A DNA stretch of 64,000 nucleotides from Rhodococcus sp. 06-462-5 (GCF_002258315.1 NZ_NOYD01000001.1:1-64000), one strand, 5' to 3'. Counted from the first letter of the stretch, positions 7,837-18,114 are shown. Translations and numbers: made by a program. The notes: generated by a model not told the origin, from the letters alone.

Positions 7837-8469
7837 ATGAACCTGAACATCCTCGATGTCGACCGGTTGTCGTCCGTGCCCGTGTGGGTCGTCTTCGCCG
7901 TCGTCTTCGTACTGCTGGCATTCGAGTCCGCGTCGTTGCTGGGTCTCTTCACGCCAGGAAACAGCGTGCCGATCACACTCGGGGTGCTGACGTCGATCGG
8001 TGTCGTGCCGTGGTTGCCTGCCGTCGTCACCGCGGCGGTGGCGTCGAGCATGGGTGCGCAGTGGGCGTTCTGGCACGGTCGCCGCACCGATACGGTGTTG
8101 GGTCTCGGGCGTGCTGAGTCGGCGCTGCCTGCCGCGGTGATGAGGGTCGTCCTCGGGCTGACCAAACAGGCGCGATCACGACCACGCGCTGTCGCCACCG
8201 CCGGACATCTCATCGGGGGTATCCGCACCATCACGCCGCGACTGGTAGCGACCTCCTCACTGCGGCATCGCGAATACGCGGTGCTCAGCCTGCTGGCCGC
8301 TGTCGTGTGGGCGAGTGCACTGGTGTCGGCCGGAGCGTGGCTGGGTGACCAGACACTCATCAGGACCGCGCTCGGGTACGCCTGGATTCCGGCCGTGACC
8401 ATCATGGCTGCCACGCAGCTCAGGCGTCGAACACGCTCGTCTTCTCCCGAACTTGTCGGAGCCCGGTGA
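7837..8469 (+). CDS. DedA-like membrane protein
   Basis: Predicted integral membrane protein, 210 aa, with four or five hydrophobic segments. The N-terminal FVLLAFESASLLGLFTPGNS matches the DedA/SNARE-associated pattern of an acidic residue followed by an x-PG-x re-entrant loop, and RTITPRLVATSSLRHREY matches the basic second conserved region. Family members act in lipid carrier flipping and envelope homeostasis. The ATG at 7837 gives the normal start. The divergent arrangement with an envelope-type two-component system fits. Confidence 0.7.
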   Translation: MNLNILDVDRLSSVPVWVVFAVVFVLLAFESASLLGLFTPGNSVPITLGVLTSIGVVPWLPAVVTAAVASSMGAQWAFWHGRRTDTVLGLGRAESALPAAVMRVVLGLTKQARSRPRAVATAGHLIGGIRTITPRLVATSSLRHREYAVLSLLAAVVWASALVSAGAWLGDQTLIRTALGYAWIPAVTIMAATQLRRRTRSSSPELVGAR

Positions 8470-8508
8470 TATCAAGGAGGTACAGAGAGACGACAGAAAG
8501 GGATTCGC

Positions 8509-8691
8509 ATGTCCGCACGCTTCGATACCTGCAACGGCACACTCGTGATCCACGCGGTCGGCGGTGCGGAGTGCACGGAGCCGGACTGCGTGGATCTCGA
8601 GTACGTACGTCACTTCCTGGTGCTCGAATGCGAGGAGGTCACCGGCGGTTGCCAGTGCACCGCCCTCGTGGAGTTCGCTCAGGCATCCTGA
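8509..8691 (+). CDS. small six-cysteine protein
   Basis: A 60-aa acidic protein with Cys at 8, 22, 27, 41, 48 and 50 (the last as GCQC). It has an AAAGGGA ribosome site about 8 bases before the ATG. A stronger AAGGAGGT lies about 30 bases upstream with no start codon near it. There is no signal peptide. Even cysteine number suggests metal binding or disulfides, but no family is recognised. Its stop overlaps the convergent MerR gene by 13 bases. Confidence 0.55.
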   Translation: MSARFDTCNGTLVIHAVGGAECTEPDCVDLEYVRHFLVLECEEVTGGCQCTALVEFAQAS

Positions 8692-9509
8692 CGTCGAACC
8701 ACCGGCTGCTGCAGTTCGGTCACCCAATTCTCCTGCGGCTGCGGCTCGGACACCAGGTAGAACTCGCGGCAGATACCGGAGAGTTCGTAGCCGTTCGCCT
8801 CGATCCACGCGATGAACTGCTCCCAGGTCTCGCCGATCGTGGCCATCGAACCGTGGTGAACGGTGGTCACCGCGAGCTCGACGGGAGGTAGCTCGCGAAC
8901 CTCGTAGCCCTCGCCGGCCACGACCTGAGGTCCCACCTCGAATGCTGCATGCACGGTGATGCCGGTGCCGTCCCCGTCGTCGACGGCCTCGTACATGGCG
9001 ATGGACGACGGCCCGAACGTCACGCCGTGCCCGGTGAGCGTCTGGGCGAGCCGGGCGTACATCGGGCCGATGACCGGGCCGATGTTCTCGGGCCCGAACC
9101 CGGCGGCTGTCTCGGTGACGGCGGCAATACGGGTGGCCGGCAACGACTTGGTATCCACGGTGATCATCGAAATCCCTTCGGTGTAGGAGAGTCGCGCATC
9201 GATACGACGCAAGCGAGCGGCGTCGAGATCGAGTCGACGAGCGACATCATCGCGCTTGGCGGTGAGCATCTCGCGTAGCCGATCGGCATCGACCTGGCCG
9301 TGCACGATCTGCGTCACCTCGTCGAGCCTGAACCCGAGGTCCTTGAACATGAGAATGCGTCCCAGAAGCTCGAATTGCGAACCGTCGTACGAGCGGTAGC
9401 CCGTGAACGGATCCACCCGCGCGGGCGTCAACAACCCGATCTCGTCGTAATGCCGAAGCATGCGAACCGACACCCGGCCGATCGATGCGAACTCTCCGAT
9501 GCTGAACAT
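8679..9509 (-). CDS. MerR-family regulator with GyrI-like effector domain
   Basis: A 276-aa activator of the BmrR/TipA style. Residues 1-70 are the MerR winged helix (FSIGEFASIGRVSVRMLRHYDEIGLL, seen in part as IGRVSVRMLRHYDEIG), followed by the dimer coiled coil. Residues 120-270 are a GyrI-like/effector-binding domain (VIGPMYARLAQTL, ELPPVELAVTTVHHGSM, EFYLVSEPQ) that would bind a small lipophilic or cationic ligand. The ATG at 9509 is the family start. A perfect palindrome in a MerR-type promoter lies immediately upstream, so it likely controls itself. Confidence 0.85.
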   Translation of the reverse strand: MFSIGEFASIGRVSVRMLRHYDEIGLLTPARVDPFTGYRSYDGSQFELLGRILMFKDLGFRLDEVTQIVHGQVDADRLREMLTAKRDDVARRLDLDAARLRRIDARLSYTEGISMITVDTKSLPATRIAAVTETAAGFGPENIGPVIGPMYARLAQTLTGHGVTFGPSSIAMYEAVDDGDGTGITVHAAFEVGPQVVAGEGYEVRELPPVELAVTTVHHGSMATIGETWEQFIAWIEANGYELSGICREFYLVSEPQPQENWVTELQQPVVRRQDA

Positions 9510-9518
9510 GACCCTCCG

Positions 9519-9549
9519 AGGTTCTCGTCTCACACAGTGTGAGAGTCAA
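9519..9549 (-). promoter_or_regulatory. MerR-type promoter/operator
   Basis: Reading the minus strand, TTGACT (9549-9544) is followed at once by the 15-base perfect palindrome CTCACAC-T-GTGTGAG (9543-9529). This is the MerR layout, with the operator inside a long -35/-10 spacer. The -10 would fall near 9524-9519, leaving a very short leader with GGAGG just before the regulator's ATG at 9509. Confidence 0.6.
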
Positions 9550-9555
9550 GTGCCG

Positions 9556-9604
9556 AAAATCGGGTGCACTGAACCGCGCTGAGCGCGGTCGACTGCACCC
9601 GATT
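9556..9604 (-). terminator. hairpin terminator of the GNAT gene
   Basis: An 11-base perfect inverted repeat, AATCGGGTGCA (9558-9568) and TGCACCCGATT (9594-9604), encloses an inner ACCGCG/CGCGGT stem. It starts 3 bases after the minus-strand GNAT stop and is followed on that strand by TTTT. This looks like an intrinsic terminator that also separates the GNAT gene from the MerR promoter. Confidence 0.7.
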
Positions 9605-9606
9605 CT

Positions 9607-10110
9607 TCACGGCACGGGAATCCGGAAGCGAACCACCGAGCCGATGCAGTCGACTCGCTCACCTCCGGCACGCTTCAGGGTCGCTATCGAGGCCGCGTTG
9701 CTCACCTCGCAGACCGCCGTCACCCGGGTCATGCCCATGCCCGCGGCGAGCGTCAGCACCTCGCGTACTGCCCACGATGCAACTCCCCGACCTCGTTCGG
9801 ACGGGCGAACCCCGTAGCCGATATGCCCGAGACGGTCGGCGAGTTCGTGGCTGTCGTGTCTGAGTGCGACGCCGCCCAACACTCGTTCGCCCGCCACGAT
9901 CCAGCGGTACTTGCACTCCGTATCGCCTCGAAGCCGCTCGACCCAATCCGAAAAGCCTTGTGCCGTCTCGACATCGTCGTCGACCGTCAACCCGAAACCG
10001 TCCTCGTGGAACCCCGGCCCCCACTCCGTACGACAGTCCAGCCACGCGTCACGCAGATCGTTGGATGGCTCGACCAGTTCCACAGCACCCGCTCGAAGAT
10101 CGACGCCCAT
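9607..10110 (-). CDS. GNAT-family N-acetyltransferase
   Basis: Acetyl-CoA-dependent acetyltransferase of 167 aa. The GNAT core is visible: GHIGYGVRPSERGRGVASWAV is motif A with the R-x2-R-G-x-A acetyl-CoA loop, followed by MTRVTAVCEVSNAASIATLKRAGG, which is motif B. The N-terminal DLRDAWLDCRTEWG stretch recalls the GNAT group annotated as acting on amino groups of small molecules or proteins. The substrate is unknown. It is a single gene ended by the hairpin at 9556-9604. Confidence 0.8.
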   Translation of the reverse strand: MGVDLRAGAVELVEPSNDLRDAWLDCRTEWGPGFHEDGFGLTVDDDVETAQGFSDWVERLRGDTECKYRWIVAGERVLGGVALRHDSHELADRLGHIGYGVRPSERGRGVASWAVREVLTLAAGMGMTRVTAVCEVSNAASIATLKRAGGERVDCIGSVVRFRIPVP

Positions 10111-10184
10111 ACCTGCCTCCGTTTCGGATTAACGACGGTTACGGGAGGATGGAATTCAGATCCGAGGTCGAAACATACGCGCCG

Positions 10185-11567
10185 TCAGCGGTACACGGTG
10201 AATTGATCGCCCCATGATCGGGTCATGTGTCCCGCAGCCGAGGCCACGACCATGTTCCGCGGATCTACACCTTCGGGTTGCGGAATCGACCATCCGATCT
10301 CACCGGTGCGGGCGTCGATGGAATGCGCGCCCTGATAGTCGCCGAAGACGAAGTTCTTCCCGTCGGTCAGTCCACTGCGCACCCAATATGCGTCCTCCCA
10401 CGGCGTCACCCATCGCTCGGCGCCGTCGTCGATGTCGAGACCTGTGAGCGTCTTCGCCTCCGGATCGGTGACGATGACGACTCGGTCGACCACTGCAACC
10501 AGGGCCGATTGAGCTCCGCTGAACTCCGACTGCACCATGGCTGGATTGCGCCAGAGCTCGTCGCCGGTATCGGGGTCGTAGGCACCGTCGCCGAGGAACA
10601 TCGGCGGCGGATTCCGTGGGTTGCTCGGGTACATCGATGCACCGTACGACGGCCGCGGAATCGCTCGGATCACCGAGCCGTCTGCCGCCAGGAGATTCTG
10701 AGTGCCGACGGTTCCCGATTCGCTTCCGATGCTCGACAGCCACAAGCCGTTCCCGACGCTCCGGACCGAGTCACCCTCGTAGGTGAATACCTCTGCGCCA
10801 CTGTCGAGATCGAAAATCGTGTAGATGTATTGCGGGGTGCCGTCACCCCTGGACGTCAACATCACCGACTTTCGATCCGGCGTGACATACACCGAGGAGA
10901 AGTCGCCGGACCGCTCGAACGTGCGGCGGAAGTCGGACTCGACGGCCGTTGGAGTACCTTTCGTCAGCACCGGCGTTCCGTCCAGATTTCCAGAGACGAA
11001 GACGGTCTGGTCCACGATTCGTGCTCCGTTCACATCGAAATCCGTTCCGACGTCCGCGACCAGCGCCCCGTCGGACGTGTCGACGGACACCACGCGCCGA
11101 TCACCCCAGCACGCGAGCAACTCCGATTCCAGTTCCGGCGCACACTGATTCACCCGCCCGATGGGCGTCTGCCACAGTGGCGCTCCGTCATCGGGATCGA
11201 CACCGACGAGCGTGACCGCACCGACCTCGGCACCGCTCGACGAATCTACAGCCGGAAGCGGATAGCCGGTGGCAGCGATGAGCACAGTTCCGGCGTCGAG
11301 AAGTCCGCTGTACCCGTAGTACTGATCGAGCAGGCTTGGCATCGAGAGCAACACATAGCCTTCGTTGTCGCTCAAGGCCCGCACGTCGGCAGTCCACGCG
11401 AGCTCCGGAGGCGAATCCAGTGACGATTCGACAACCGATTCCGACTGTCGGGCGTCCACGGTCTCCCGCTCGTTTGTCGCGACCCGAACAACGACGAACA
11501 CTGCGCCGACAACCATAGCCAGAACAAGAGCACTCAGCTTCCAGCGTTCGCTACGAGTGAGATTCAC
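10185..11567 (-). CDS. membrane-anchored PQQ-like beta-propeller protein
   Basis: A 460-aa protein with one N-terminal membrane segment (about residues 11-28, SALVLAMVVGAVFVVVRVA) and a long extracellular part. The rest repeats the beta-propeller pattern of a short strand, DPDDGA/DTSDGA/DLDSGA/DPDTGD turns and a following Trp or Val strand, as in PQQ/YVTN-type propellers. No PQQ-binding or catalytic residues can be assigned, so a structural or binding role at the cell surface is most likely. The gene appears monocistronic. Confidence 0.65.
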   Translation of the reverse strand: MNLTRSERWKLSALVLAMVVGAVFVVVRVATNERETVDARQSESVVESSLDSPPELAWTADVRALSDNEGYVLLSMPSLLDQYYGYSGLLDAGTVLIAATGYPLPAVDSSSGAEVGAVTLVGVDPDDGAPLWQTPIGRVNQCAPELESELLACWGDRRVVSVDTSDGALVADVGTDFDVNGARIVDQTVFVSGNLDGTPVLTKGTPTAVESDFRRTFERSGDFSSVYVTPDRKSVMLTSRGDGTPQYIYTIFDLDSGAEVFTYEGDSVRSVGNGLWLSSIGSESGTVGTQNLLAADGSVIRAIPRPSYGASMYPSNPRNPPPMFLGDGAYDPDTGDELWRNPAMVQSEFSGAQSALVAVVDRVVIVTDPEAKTLTGLDIDDGAERWVTPWEDAYWVRSGLTDGKNFVFGDYQGAHSIDARTGEIGWSIPQPEGVDPRNMVVASAAGHMTRSWGDQFTVYR

Positions 11568-11630
11568 CGGGCGACGGTAACATTCCTCGGCATTCGAGCG
11601 GCCCTGCTCCAGCGACCCGACCGGAGGCCT

Positions 11631-12728
11631 TCAGGCAACTCCCACCGGATAGTGCAGCGGTAATCCCGTCTCTCCGACACCGAGTTCGAGGATCGCCCAT
11701 TGACGCGGGTCGATGGCGAGTAGTCCGTGGTTCGACACGATCAGCGACGTCCCGCGGAATGCGACCGACGCGGGCGTCGAGTACGGGATGGACCGAGTGA
11801 TGCTCTCGACGGGCGTGGGCAGCGACGCCACCACCGAACGTGTGTCGGGATCGACCACCTCGACGGCGTTGTACAGCGGATTCCCGATCGGCAGGTAGAT
11901 GCGCCCGCTGGACCCGATGGCCACGCCGTCACCCTGACTCGCCACCGCCACTGTCTCGAGAGCACCTGGGCTACCGTCGGCCAGTACCGAAAGTCGATGG
12001 ACCACACCACGACCGAACGATTCGACGCGCGGCACCAGGGACGCGGTCACGACGAAGTTCAGCCGTCCGGCAGCGTCGAACTGCATGCCGTTGACACCGT
12101 AGACAGAAGCGAATTCCGCATTCTGATACCAGATCTCGGCCGCCCCACCGCCGGCAGGCACCTTCCAGATGGTGGCCTGGTTCAGGTCGCTGACGTACAT
12201 GGTTCCGTCGGGCGCGAACGTCGCCCAGTTCGGCCAGGCCGGTCGATCGACGGGCGACGGCTCGCAAGGGTTGCCTGCGGCCCCGGCACAGGTCGGGAGG
12301 TCGGCAAATGTCGCGTAGACCGTCTGCGTGCCGATCGCCGGATCGATGCGTACTGCCCGCGCCCCCGAGTAGTCGAGGGCGTAGACCCGACCGTCGCCGT
12401 CGAGTGCAATCCCGGTGACGCCGTGTTCGGCGGGTACGCGATCCGCCAAGGAATATGTCTCCAGCAGGCTACCGTCGGCGGCCCAATGCCAGACGTCCGC
12501 AGACGAATAGGGCCGGTTCGACCCCAACCAGATACTGCCGTCCTCGGGATCGACCGCAATTCCTTCGGGTTGCCCGGGCAGCGGCACCACAGCGATATCC
12601 CTCGTCTGCCCGTAGTCGGGGGAACCGTCCGGCGGTTCGGCCGCCGCCTCGGGCGCGGTCACGACCGCGCCCGACAGGCAGGCTGCCATCAACGAGAGAA
12701 CGAGAACCCCGATCCGGCGTCCGTTCAT
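11631..12728 (-). CDS. exported NHL/SMP-30-like beta-propeller protein
   Basis: A 365-aa protein with a clear Sec signal peptide (MNGRRIGVLVLSLMAACL, cleavage near AEA/AAA about residue 30). The mature part shows repeated NHL/SMP-30-type blades (PEGIAVDPEDGSIWLG, VTGIALDGDGRVYALD, DGTMYVSDLNQATIWKV). These suggest a six-bladed propeller such as a lactonase-like or binding protein; catalytic metal ligands are not certain. Its ATG overlaps the upstream gene's stop by 4 bases (ATGA), so the two exported proteins are translationally coupled and probably work together. Confidence 0.75.
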   Translation of the reverse strand: MNGRRIGVLVLSLMAACLSGAVVTAPEAAAEPPDGSPDYGQTRDIAVVPLPGQPEGIAVDPEDGSIWLGSNRPYSSADVWHWAADGSLLETYSLADRVPAEHGVTGIALDGDGRVYALDYSGARAVRIDPAIGTQTVYATFADLPTCAGAAGNPCEPSPVDRPAWPNWATFAPDGTMYVSDLNQATIWKVPAGGGAAEIWYQNAEFASVYGVNGMQFDAAGRLNFVVTASLVPRVESFGRGVVHRLSVLADGSPGALETVAVASQGDGVAIGSSGRIYLPIGNPLYNAVEVVDPDTRSVVASLPTPVESITRSIPYSTPASVAFRGTSLIVSNHGLLAIDPRQWAILELGVGETGLPLHYPVGVA

Positions 12729-13849
12729 CGAGGGGCGATGGAACCGAGGAAGGAGGTGGTCCAGATCGCCGAATTGGCAGATCCTGCAGCGTCGTTCGTC
12801 GGGACCAGACCGTTGAGCGTCACCTGACCACCGGTCAGCCCGAGAGCGGGCTGCGGCGGCAACGTGAAGCCGCAGGACTGCTGTACGGTGCCCGGTTCGA
12901 TGGGCAGGTCGGTACGACGGCACTGCCCGGTGGACGTGGCCGTGAGCGCGGGCGTGACGCCGTAGCTCGTGATGCTCAACGATGCGCCGAAGTCCGGGGA
13001 CGACGGGTTCTGATAGCAGACCGACGCGGTGGCTGCGACGTCTGCGGAGGGCTCCGTCGATGCCGCGCCGGTGGCGGCGTCCACGGACACGGCGTGGATC
13101 TCGGTGGTGCGTACGCCACCCGGGCATGCGGGAGTGCTTCCGGTCGAGACCGAGTTCACCTCGCGTCCGACGCTGTACTTCACCGAACCGGTCGGTTGCG
13201 GTGTTCCTGCAACGGGTTCCGGCACGGGAGCAGTACCTTCACCGAGTGTGTAGAGGGTCCACAGCGATCCGGTGCGTCCGTCCGGCAGACGAAGCGGGTT
13301 GGCGATGGAGTTACTGGTCGCGACACCGTCGACCACCCCGGAATCGTTGGGGTTCACTCGCAGAACACAATCGACGGCCGCCCGTCCTGGCAAGCCGATC
13401 ATGAACTCGAGCCCGCACGGGCCGTACATCGAGAGCTCGCCCAGACCGGGAGCCGTCAGTGCGCCCCACTGGTCGAGGAAGGCCTGGCCGTCGATGATCG
13501 GTCCGTCGCACACGTAGATCGGTCCGACGTTCTGAGCCGTCGGGTTCTGCAGGAAGCCCGTCGACGGGTCGTTGGTGAAGGTGTACATCCGCGCGTCGAG
13601 ACGCTCGACCACGGTCGACGAACGCGGGGAGCCGAAGTAGTCGTTGCACGCGGCGTTGTCCTCCGCGGTGGGACGCTGGCCGCTGTCGACGGTACGGAAG
13701 ACGCTGAAGTTACCCGGCCCGTTGTCGATGGACCCCATGATGGTCGCTGGTGCCGGACTCGGCGCAGGATCCGCCGAGGCCGTAGCAATCGGACTCAACG
13801 CGACCGCCACTGCAGACACCACGACGCCGCGCAACCACTTCTTCGACAC
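12725..13849 (-). CDS. exported protein of unknown function
   Basis: A 374-aa protein whose start is the GTG at 13849. From there KKWLRGVVVSAVAVALSPIATASA forms a good signal peptide, and GGGGA lies upstream; a longer frame from 13990 lacks these features. The mature part is rich in Ser, Thr, Pro and Gly with several Cys pairs (ACNDYFG, YVCDG, YGPCG, VDCVL), consistent with a disulfide-stabilised secreted protein. No catalytic motif or family is recognised. It is the first gene of a two-gene operon with the NHL propeller protein. Confidence 0.65.
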   Translation of the reverse strand: MSKKWLRGVVVSAVAVALSPIATASADPAPSPAPATIMGSIDNGPGNFSVFRTVDSGQRPTAEDNAACNDYFGSPRSSTVVERLDARMYTFTNDPSTGFLQNPTAQNVGPIYVCDGPIIDGQAFLDQWGALTAPGLGELSMYGPCGLEFMIGLPGRAAVDCVLRVNPNDSGVVDGVATSNSIANPLRLPDGRTGSLWTLYTLGEGTAPVPEPVAGTPQPTGSVKYSVGREVNSVSTGSTPACPGGVRTTEIHAVSVDAATGAASTEPSADVAATASVCYQNPSSPDFGASLSITSYGVTPALTATSTGQCRRTDLPIEPGTVQQSCGFTLPPQPALGLTGGQVTLNGLVPTNDAAGSANSAIWTTSFLGSIAPR

Positions 13850-14034
13850 TTCGTATCCCCCGGAAAATATGGATCCGCAAATGGTGCAGATCGGACTCAC
13901 CCCGCCGAGGAGACTAGCGCAACAGGCGTTGAGAAGCGAGAGTTGGGGAGATCGCATCGGACAGAAATTTCGGACCTGTCGGTACGACACGGCTATGGTT
14001 CGACCTGCACAGTCACCGACCTAGGAGAAACTCC

Positions 14035-14685
14035 ATGAACAAGCGCCTGGCATCGTATTCGATTACAGCACTGGCTGTTTCCACATTCTTCGTGGCACAG
14101 CCCGCCGGTGTGGCGAACGCTGCCCCGTGCTCGGACGTCGATGTGTCGTTCGCTCGCGGCACCGGGGAATTCCCCGGTCTCGGCATCACCGGCACGCCGT
14201 TCGTCGATCGGCTGAAGTCGGAGTTGTCGGACCGCTCGGTCGGTACGTACGCGGTGAACTACGCGGCCGACTTCACCCAGGCCAGCGCAGGCCCGGGATC
14301 ACGGGACCTCGTCGCACACCTCACATCCGTCGCAGCGGCATGCCCGTCGACGACGTTCGTGATCGCGGGCTACTCACAAGGGGCCACCGTGGTGACCAAC
14401 GCTGTGGGTGTGCGGACCAGCAGCAGCCTCACCGGAGCCGTCATTCCGGCGGAGATCGCCGACCGCATCGACGCGATAGTGGTGTTCGGCAACCCGCTCG
14501 GGCTCCGCGGCAGCAGGATCGAGACCGCCAGCGTCACGTACGGCCCGCGCACACAGAGCTTCTGCGCCGTCGGCGACCCGGTGTGCCAGATCGGCGGCTT
14601 CGATGTTCTCGCGCACCTTCGGTACGGAACCAACGGGTCGACCACCGACGGTGCCCAGTTCGCTGCGGATCGAGTTCGTAGCTGA
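14035..14685 (+). CDS. cutinase-family serine esterase
   Basis: A secreted carboxylester hydrolase of 216 aa with a signal peptide ending near VANA-AP (about residue 30). The alpha/beta-hydrolase triad is Ser114 in GYSQG, Asp181 in GDPVC and His194 in LAHLRYG. Cysteines near residues 32, 107, 177 and 183 fit the two disulfides of cutinases. Mycolata carry many such proteins acting on cutin-like or lipid esters. AGGAGA lies just before the ATG. The gene converges on the MsiK-type ATPase gene with only 7 bases between stops. Confidence 0.9.
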   Translation: MNKRLASYSITALAVSTFFVAQPAGVANAAPCSDVDVSFARGTGEFPGLGITGTPFVDRLKSELSDRSVGTYAVNYAADFTQASAGPGSRDLVAHLTSVAAACPSTTFVIAGYSQGATVVTNAVGVRTSSSLTGAVIPAEIADRIDAIVVFGNPLGLRGSRIETASVTYGPRTQSFCAVGDPVCQIGGFDVLAHLRYGTNGSTTDGAQFAADRVRS

Positions 14686-14692
14686 CCGAATA

Positions 14693-15784
<1,092 letters not shown>

Positions 15785-15805
15785 GGGAGTGCTCCTTTGT
15801 ATGGG

Positions 15806-16972
15806 TTAGAAGAATCTGTGCGCAGAGCCGGCGGGCTCGGCGGTGAGGAAGGTGGGTTCCGGCAGTTCGTATCTTGCTGCGCTGGAGGTGATCTCGTCCG
15901 CCACGGCCACAACGAGATCCGAGGGCACCAGCGCAATGGCCGAGCCGCCGAATCCACCGCCGGTCATCCGCGCTCCGTGCGCACCTGCGCGCAGGGCCGC
16001 GTCGACAGCGCTGTCGAGTTCCGGTGAGCTGACCTCGTAGTCGTCTCGCAACGACGTGTGCGACGCGGTCATCAGCTCACCGAGTTCGGCACCTGCAACA
16101 CCCTGGTCCAGCAGCTCGACGGCCTGCTCGACTCGACCGATCTCGCTGACGACGTGGCGAACTCGCGCGATCAAGGTCTCGTCGACGAGTCCCGAGACCG
16201 CCCGCTCGAGGTCGAGACCCCGTAGCGTCGTCACCCCCAGTTCGGCGTACGCCGTATCCAGGGCGGCGCGCCGGGCTCCGTACTGACCGTCCACCAGACG
16301 ATGCGGGGCGTTGGTGTCGATCACCAACAGGCGAGTCCCCGACGTGGCCAGATCGAGGGGAATCTGACGCGTCGAACCGTCGAGGCAGTCGAGCAGCAGC
16401 GCGTGTCCTCGCTCGGCCGACATCGCGATGTTCTGATCCATGCCGCCCGTCGACGCGCCGGCGATCTCGTTCTCGGCGCGAATATTGGCTTCGATCAATA
16501 CTTTTCGGTCGAGGCGAAGATCGAACAGGTCGTCGAGCGCGAGAGCGAACGAGCATTCCAGGGCCGCCGAGCTCGACAGCCCCGAACCCACCGGCACCGA
16601 GGAGTGCACGGCCACGTCGACTCCGCCGACTCCATGCTCCAGAAGTGCCCAGGACACCCCGGCCACATAGGCCGCCCAACCCGAAGGGTTGCCCGGACCG
16701 ATCTCGCCGAGCTCACCGGTCCACGACCGGTCGGTGTGCGTCGACACGGCACGCATCGTGGTGTCCTCGCGGCGACGCACTGCCACCGCGGTGGCGTACG
16801 GCAGCGCGAACGGCAGCACGAGTCCGCCTGCGTAATCGATGTGCTCACCGATGAGGTTGACGCGACCCGGAGCGATCCAGACGCCGTCGGGATCACCGCC
16901 GAATGTACTGCGGAACAACGCTGCTGCACCGTCGGCGAGATCCTCGTCGGCCATCACGTCGAGCCAGTTCAC
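15806..16972 (-). CDS. galK: galactokinase
   Basis: Phosphorylates galactose to galactose-1-phosphate in the Leloir pathway; cytosolic GHMP kinase of 388 aa. Signatures are GRVNLIGEHIDYAGG (galactokinase motif), VPVGSGLSSSAALE (GHMP ATP loop), GGMDQNIA with the catalytic Asp, and MTGGGFGG near the C-terminus. The GTG at 16972 overlaps the galT stop (GTGA); an ATG at 16954 is an alternative that loses the overlap. It lies between galT and the ATPase gene. Confidence 0.95.
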   Translation of the reverse strand: MNWLDVMADEDLADGAAALFRSTFGGDPDGVWIAPGRVNLIGEHIDYAGGLVLPFALPYATAVAVRRREDTTMRAVSTHTDRSWTGELGEIGPGNPSGWAAYVAGVSWALLEHGVGGVDVAVHSSVPVGSGLSSSAALECSFALALDDLFDLRLDRKVLIEANIRAENEIAGASTGGMDQNIAMSAERGHALLLDCLDGSTRQIPLDLATSGTRLLVIDTNAPHRLVDGQYGARRAALDTAYAELGVTTLRGLDLERAVSGLVDETLIARVRHVVSEIGRVEQAVELLDQGVAGAELGELMTASHTSLRDDYEVSSPELDSAVDAALRAGAHGARMTGGGFGGSAIALVPSDLVVAVADEITSSAARYELPEPTFLTAEPAGSAHRFF

Positions 16973-18114
16973 GCCAGTACCTCGCGCATCCGGTCCGCGA
17001 TCCGCTCGGGAGTGGTGTCGTTGATCCAGGCCCCCATCGCAGATTCCGAACCGGCGAGGAACTTCATCCGACCGGGTGAGCGCATCATCGAAAACAGTTG
17101 CAGATGCAGGCGTCCCAGTTCGCGATCTGCTCCAACGGGTGCCTGGTGCCACGCCGCGATGTACGGCACCTCGTCGACGCCCTCGAAGAATGCGTCGACT
17201 CCGCGCAACAGACCCCGATAGACCACGGCCAGCTCGTCGCGCTCGGCACCGGTCAACTCGGCGAGATCTGCGACGTCGCGACGCGGAGCGAGATGTACCT
17301 CGACCGGCCACCGCGATGCTGCAGGCACGTACGCAACCCAGTGCTCGGCGTCGACGACGATGCGTCGACCCGAACGGAGCTCGGCGGCAAGCACGTCGGC
17401 CAGCAGAACTCGGCCGGTTCGCTCGAAGTGTTTGCGAGACTGACGGATCAGCGCATCGGTGCGCGGCGGGAGGTAGGGGTAGGCGTAGATCTGACCGTGC
17501 GGGTGGGTCAGAGTGACGCCGATCTCCTTACCGCGGTTCTCGAAGCAGAAGACCTGCGCAACGCCGGGGATGGCGGACAGCGCGGTGGTGCGATCGGCCC
17601 AGACGTCGATGATGGTGCGGACGCGAGAGAGCTCCAGCGCCACGAAGGACGTATCGGGGTCACTGGCGAAGCAGATCACCTCGCACCGACCGGTGCCGGG
17701 TGCCAACGACCACAGCGCTTCGCCGTCCACCTCGGTCGGAAGCGACTGCTGCGCTGCAGTTTCGGACAGAGACGGAAAGCGGTTCTCGAACACCACCACG
17801 TCGTAGTCGGCCGCCGGGATCTCGGTGGCCGGACGGTCCGGTCGGCTCGGTGCCAACGGCGACGCGTCGGCCGGCGGCAGGAACGTGCGGTCCATCCGCT
17901 GCGCGGCGATGACGATCCATTCACCGGTGAGTATGTCGAATCGCATCTGCGATTGCGACATCGACGGCGAGAGGGCTCGCGTATCGACCAGATCGCGGGT
18001 GGCTCCACCGGAGAGGTAGGGCTCGGTGTCGTCGTAGTAGATCAGTTCACGGCCGTCGGCCAGAGTGGTCGACGTCTTGCGCATCGAGTGCGTCGTGGCG
18101 TCATGCGCGGTCAT
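16969..18114 (-). CDS. galT: galactose-1-phosphate uridylyltransferase
   Basis: Transfers UMP from UDP-glucose to galactose-1-phosphate in the Leloir pathway. At 381 aa it has the normal length. The nucleotidyl His lies in the LTHPHGQIYAYPYLPP block, and the VVFENRFPSL and HWVAYVPAASRWPVEVHLAP blocks are typical of class I GalT. The gene overlaps the DeoR gene upstream by 14 bases and galK downstream by 4 bases. No galE is present in the window, so UDP-galactose epimerase must be elsewhere. Confidence 0.95.
   Translation of the reverse strand: MTAHDATTHSMRKTSTTLADGRELIYYDDTEPYLSGGATRDLVDTRALSPSMSQSQMRFDILTGEWIVIAAQRMDRTFLPPADASPLAPSRPDRPATEIPAADYDVVVFENRFPSLSETAAQQSLPTEVDGEALWSLAPGTGRCEVICFASDPDTSFVALELSRVRTIIDVWADRTTALSAIPGVAQVFCFENRGKEIGVTLTHPHGQIYAYPYLPPRTDALIRQSRKHFERTGRVLLADVLAAELRSGRRIVVDAEHWVAYVPAASRWPVEVHLAPRRDVADLAELTGAERDELAVVYRGLLRGVDAFFEGVDEVPYIAAWHQAPVGADRELGRLHLQLFSMMRSPGRMKFLAGSESAMGAWINDTTPERIADRMREVLA

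Noticed and set aside
8474..8481. AAGGAGGT as ribosome site of the small Cys-rich gene
   Set aside because: It is about 30 bases from the ATG with no closer start codon in frame. The AAAGGGA nearer the start is the likelier site.
10227..11423. 398-residue plus-strand frame opposite the PQQ-like propeller gene
   Set aside because: No ribosome site and no recognisable motif; the minus frame has a membrane anchor and clear propeller repeats.
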